The position numbers were made by a program, and so were the translations under genes. Below are positions 7,730 through 10,204 of a stretch of DNA of 10,204 nucleotides, in pieces (position 1 is the first letter of the stretch; every line of letters begins with the position of its first letter). The notes under the pieces are model-generated. The model was not told the origin of the DNA. It was given only the letters and a program-made list of their open reading frames with translations, and ran no database searches. Origin of the DNA: Sphingomonas bacterium (GTDB taxonomy: Bacteria; Pseudomonadota; Alphaproteobacteria; Sphingomonadales; Sphingomonadaceae). The DNA lies in the NCBI RefSeq assembly GCF_903643065.1, contig NZ_CAHJWX010000030.1, positions 1 to 10,204 of the forward strand. The letters are read 5' to 3'.

Positions 7730-9687
7730 TGCGTCAGCCTCAGCATCGCGACGCGCTGCGCGATCGTCTTGAACGCGGTGGTCAGCTGGTCGGTGCTCGA
7801 TGCCTGAAAGGTCTGGCCCGGCGAGGCGCAGGTGGTCAGGCTGCTGTTGATGGTCACGCCCAGCGCGATCACGTAGATCGTGATCCCCTTCTTCTTGGCC
7901 GCGTCGCATTCCACCGCGAAGCGCGCGTTGTGCCGATCGAGCTGGCTGTTGTAATCGCCGTTGGTGACGCGCTTGTCCCAATATTCCGCACCATATTGAC
8001 CATAGCTGGTCGGCGACGGCGACATCTCGCCATCGGTCATGAAGACGATGTTGCGCGAGGGCGCGTTGCGACCGGGCCAGGCGACGCTGTCGGCGAACAC
8101 GCTGTCGGGCGACAGCATGCGCGTGCCCCAGATCATCCCGACATCGTGATAGGTGCCCCCGAACGGCTTGAAATCGGGGTCGTAGACGTAATCATGTACC
8201 TGTTGCGCGGTCCAGACCTTCAGCCGCTGCGCGGGCATGCCGCAGGCCGCCGACCCGTGCTGATCGAACCAGCCGCCCGCGCGATAGGACAGGTTCTCGT
8301 ACTGGCTGGTCGAGTCCTCCGTGATGTCCTGGTCGCGCTTCTCGGTGTAGTTGACGCTGCCGCGCGTCCATTCCGCTTCCGGCCAGGCCGGGCGCCACTT
8401 GTCATTCGTCGCCGACGGCTTGAAGTCCGGATTGAGGTCGTCGGGCAGGCTGCCGAGGCTGAACGAGGCCGCGGCCGAGGTGTCGACCTCCTCGACGCAG
8501 CCGTGCCAGCTGCTCGCCAGCCCGTCGAGCCGGCCGGGCGCCGTGGTGGTGGCGCCGGTGGCGAAGCGGCTGATATCCAGCGTCTGCGGCTCGTAGCGCC
8601 AAAGCGCGCGCAACGGCTGCTGCGTGCCCGAGCAGGTGCCCCCGTTCGCCGCCGTCCAGCTGACGTTGGAGTAATAGCGGGCCTGGTAATAGCCCGCATC
8701 CGCCCAGGCCGCCGTGGAGCCGATACTCGGTCCGATCCGCACGAAGCCGGTGGCCGGCAGGCGCTGCGCGACACAAGAGGCCTGCGCGACGCCGGTGAAG
8801 GAGACGCTCGACGTGTTGCCGTAAACGTAGTCCCCGGCGGTGTTGGAGGTGGCTTCGACCGTCGGCGAGAGGTGACGCGTCTGGTATGTCCAGCTCGTAT
8901 TCTGAAGATATTGTGCGGGAATGACCTTGCCGACGTTCACGGCGGACGAATAGGTGACGAAGCCGTAGCGGAAATGGGTGGTCGAGTCCGCGTTGTCGCG
9001 CATCGTCTTGTCGAACAGCACCACCGCCTGGCGCACGCCGTCGATCTTGGAGCCAGAGCTTTCCTGGTTGTAATAGCCGGTCGAGCCGTCGGACCGGCTG
9101 TAGCTGGTCACCGCGTTGGCACAATCCGTGCTGGCGCTGGGTACGCACGACATCGAGCCGGTGGTGTCGAGCACGAACATGACGTCCGTGTCGGCGAGGT
9201 CGAACCGCGCCTGGCAGGTGGTGACGAGGTCGCGCGTGTTGATGCCGAAGAAGCTCATCACCGCCATCGGCAGCGTCGTCGACGCGGCACCCTGGACGGT
9301 GTTGGCGACGGTCGAGTCGACGCCGTCCGAGGCCTTGGTGGGCGTGAAGCTGACATTGGTGGTCCGATACCAGCCCCCGCTGAACGTCTTGGCGGACGTG
9401 TCATAGGTGGCGCCGAAATTGTTGGCGAAGAAGGTGTTGGCCTGGGTCTTGGCGGTGCTGTCGAGCGGGGTGGACAGGCTGGTGTCGGTCATCGCCTTGC
9501 GCCCGGCGAGCACGCCCGCGTCGCAGGCCTGTTGCAGCCGCGCCTTGACGACGTAGATGCGGGCGAAGTCGATCGCGGACCCCGCGAAGCCGATCAGCGG
9601 CACCATCGCGGCCGCCATCATCGCGAGCGTGTTGCCGCGCCGGTCGCGCGCCAGTCGGCCGAGGAAAGTGGAGGAACGGATCGCCAT
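7726..9687 (-). CDS. TadG-like pilus assembly protein with vWA domain
   Basis: The 653-residue protein begins with a short basic tail (RDRRGNTLA) and one hydrophobic segment at about 19-46, a TadE/G-type N-terminus (Putative Flp pilus-assembly TadE/G-like). VKARLQQACDAGVLAGRKA is the typical sequence just after the membrane. A von Willebrand factor A domain starts near 166: the MIDAS motif reads DTTGSM (Asp174, Thr176, Ser178), with FMTDGE (Asp552) near the other end, so metal-dependent ligand binding is plausible. The domain is split by about 250 residues (roughly 254-505) rich in Tyr, Trp, Ser and Thr, with Cys305, Cys352, Cys397 and Cys482. Unlike the two downstream proteins, position +5 after Gly18 is Met, not Glu, so prepilin processing is less likely. 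The ATG at 9687 gives a standard family N-terminus but has only AGG two bases upstream. It is first in the operon; role probably in Tad pilus or envelope assembly. Confidence 0.9.
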   Translation of the reverse strand: MAIRSSTFLGRLARDRRGNTLAMMAAAMVPLIGFAGSAIDFARIYVVKARLQQACDAGVLAGRKAMTDTSLSTPLDSTAKTQANTFFANNFGATYDTSAKTFSGGWYRTTNVSFTPTKASDGVDSTVANTVQGAASTTLPMAVMSFFGINTRDLVTTCQARFDLADTDVMFVLDTTGSMSCVPSASTDCANAVTSYSRSDGSTGYYNQESSGSKIDGVRQAVVLFDKTMRDNADSTTHFRYGFVTYSSAVNVGKVIPAQYLQNTSWTYQTRHLSPTVEATSNTAGDYVYGNTSSVSFTGVAQASCVAQRLPATGFVRIGPSIGSTAAWADAGYYQARYYSNVSWTAANGGTCSGTQQPLRALWRYEPQTLDISRFATGATTTAPGRLDGLASSWHGCVEEVDTSAAASFSLGSLPDDLNPDFKPSATNDKWRPAWPEAEWTRGSVNYTEKRDQDITEDSTSQYENLSYRAGGWFDQHGSAACGMPAQRLKVWTAQQVHDYVYDPDFKPFGGTYHDVGMIWGTRMLSPDSVFADSVAWPGRNAPSRNIVFMTDGEMSPSPTSYGQYGAEYWDKRVTNGDYNSQLDRHNARFAVECDAAKKKGITIYVIALGVTINSSLTTCASPGQTFQASSTDQLTTAFKTIAQRVAMLRLTQ

Positions 9688-9736
9688 GTCCTATCGCCGG
9701 ATGCGACAGCCGCCCCGCGCGGCTCCGCTCGTCGTG

Positions 9737-9757
9737 GCGCCCTGGACCAGGCGGCGC
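9737..9757. promoter_or_regulatory. imperfect inverted repeat in divergent tadG/synthase gap
   Basis: The 89-bp gap between the TadG-like gene (- strand) and the squalene/phytoene synthase-like gene (+ strand) contains CCTGGACCAGG (9741-9751), a perfect 5+1+5 palindrome. Counted with outer GCGCC (9737-9741) and GGCGC (9753-9757), it makes a 9-bp stem with a 2-base bulge. I see no clear -35/-10 pair for either gene here. A regulator site or a small hairpin are both possible, and GC-rich sequence produces such pairs by chance. Confidence 0.2.
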
Positions 9758-9776
9758 TAAGCCTGTCCGAAGCGAC

Positions 9777-10204
9777 ATGGTTAGCAACGAGGCAAGGAAC
9801 GCCGAACGGGCGCTGGCGATCGGCTACGCGCCCGTCGAGCGCCGCGCCGCGCTGCGCGCGCTGTTCGCGCTCGACGCGCGATTGCGGGCGATCGCGCTCG
9901 CCGCGCGCGACCCGACGATCGGGTTGATGCGGCTGACCTGGTGGCGCGACGCGCTGGAGCGCCTGGACGGGGCGCCGGCGCCGGCGGAACCGCTGTTGCG
10001 GTCACTGGCGAGCGATCTGGTGCCGGAGGTCACCGGAGCGGCGCTCGCGGACCTGACGGAGGCGTGGGACGCGCTGTTGAGCGGCGAGGGCGAGGTGGCG
10101 CGTGGCGAGGCGCTGTTTCGGCTGGCGGCGCGGGTGCTGGGCGTCGACGATCCACGGGTCGGGCCGGTCGGCGAGGCCTGGGGGCGGGTGGACCTGGCGC
10201 GCGA
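9777..10204 (+). CDS. squalene/phytoene synthase-family protein, N-terminal part
   Basis: The frame is open from ATG 9777 to the end of the window: 142 codons of a gene that continues beyond. The segment RRAALRALFALDARLRAIA followed by RDPTIGLMRLTWWRDALERL matches the start of the trans-isoprenyl diphosphate synthase, head-to-head (squalene/phytoene synthase, SQS_PSY) family, especially the branch related to NDUFAF6 that often appears as 'phytoene synthase' in alphaproteobacterial genomes. The first Asp-rich motif DxxxD of true synthases is not present; only Asp33 stands at that place. The protein may therefore be a complex I assembly-type homologue rather than a carotenoid or hopanoid enzyme. 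No strong Shine-Dalgarno precedes the ATG, so the start is provisional. It is divergent from the TadG-like operon. Confidence 0.75.
   Translation, partial: MVSNEARNAERALAIGYAPVERRAALRALFALDARLRAIALAARDPTIGLMRLTWWRDALERLDGAPAPAEPLLRSLASDLVPEVTGAALADLTEAWDALLSGEGEVARGEALFRLAARVLGVDDPRVGPVGEAWGRVDLAR

Noticed and set aside
9708..9724. Small hairpin AGCCGC/GCGGCT upstream of the TadG-like gene
   Set aside because: A 6-bp GC-only stem is expected often by chance in such GC-rich sequence, with no T-run or conserved context.
7729..9927. A 732-codon open frame on the + strand opposite the TadG-like gene
   Set aside because: The translation is Arg/Gly/Ala-rich without a recognisable domain and is exactly the kind of antisense frame that high GC third positions leave open. 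The opposite strand encodes a clear TadG/vWA protein.

Overview
The window comes from a GC-rich alphaproteobacterium, most likely a sphingomonad (Sphingomonas or a close relative). The reasons are the E1-beta subunit of pyruvate dehydrogenase carrying an N-terminal lipoyl domain, the pdhA-pdhB pair, a TadG/TadE/TadE trio, a SleB-type cell wall hydrolase, and an intergenic inverted repeat built on the core CTGAACTTGTTTCAG, which I associate from memory with sphingomonad genomes. This is judgement from sequence alone; no database was searched.

Layout, left to right. (1) The last 70 codons of an acyl-CoA dehydrogenase on the + strand converge with a membrane-anchored SleB-family cell wall hydrolase on the - strand. 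(2) A 39-bp-arm inverted repeat fills most of the gap between the hydrolase start and cysK. (3) On the - strand, an MFS transporter of the EntS/MFS_3 type overlaps cysK (cysteine synthase) by 4 bp, forming a translationally coupled pair. (4) A divergent promoter region with a perfect 12-bp palindrome separates this pair from pdhA-pdhB on the + strand, which encode both E1 subunits of pyruvate dehydrogenase, joined by a 1-base stop/start overlap. E2 and E3 are not in the window. (5) Convergent to pdhB is a three-gene - strand operon joined by ATGA overlaps: a large TadG-like protein with a von Willebrand A domain, then two TadE-like pseudopilin proteins. (6) Divergent from the operon, the first 142 codons of a squalene/phytoene synthase-family protein run off the right edge.

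Functionally these are ordinary chromosomal modules: central carbon metabolism, cysteine synthesis with a coupled transporter, cell wall maintenance, and envelope/pilus-like assembly. I see no transposase, integrase, CRISPR array, tRNA or rRNA, and no broken gene. I found no convincing evidence of a wholly new system. The points most worth a second look are the inverted repeat, the paired EF-hand-like calcium loops in the first TadE-like protein, the long insertion inside the vWA domain of the TadG-like protein, the Cys-containing C-terminal extension of the hydrolase, the palindrome over the pdhA promoter, and the degenerate first Asp motif of the squalene/phytoene synthase homologue.
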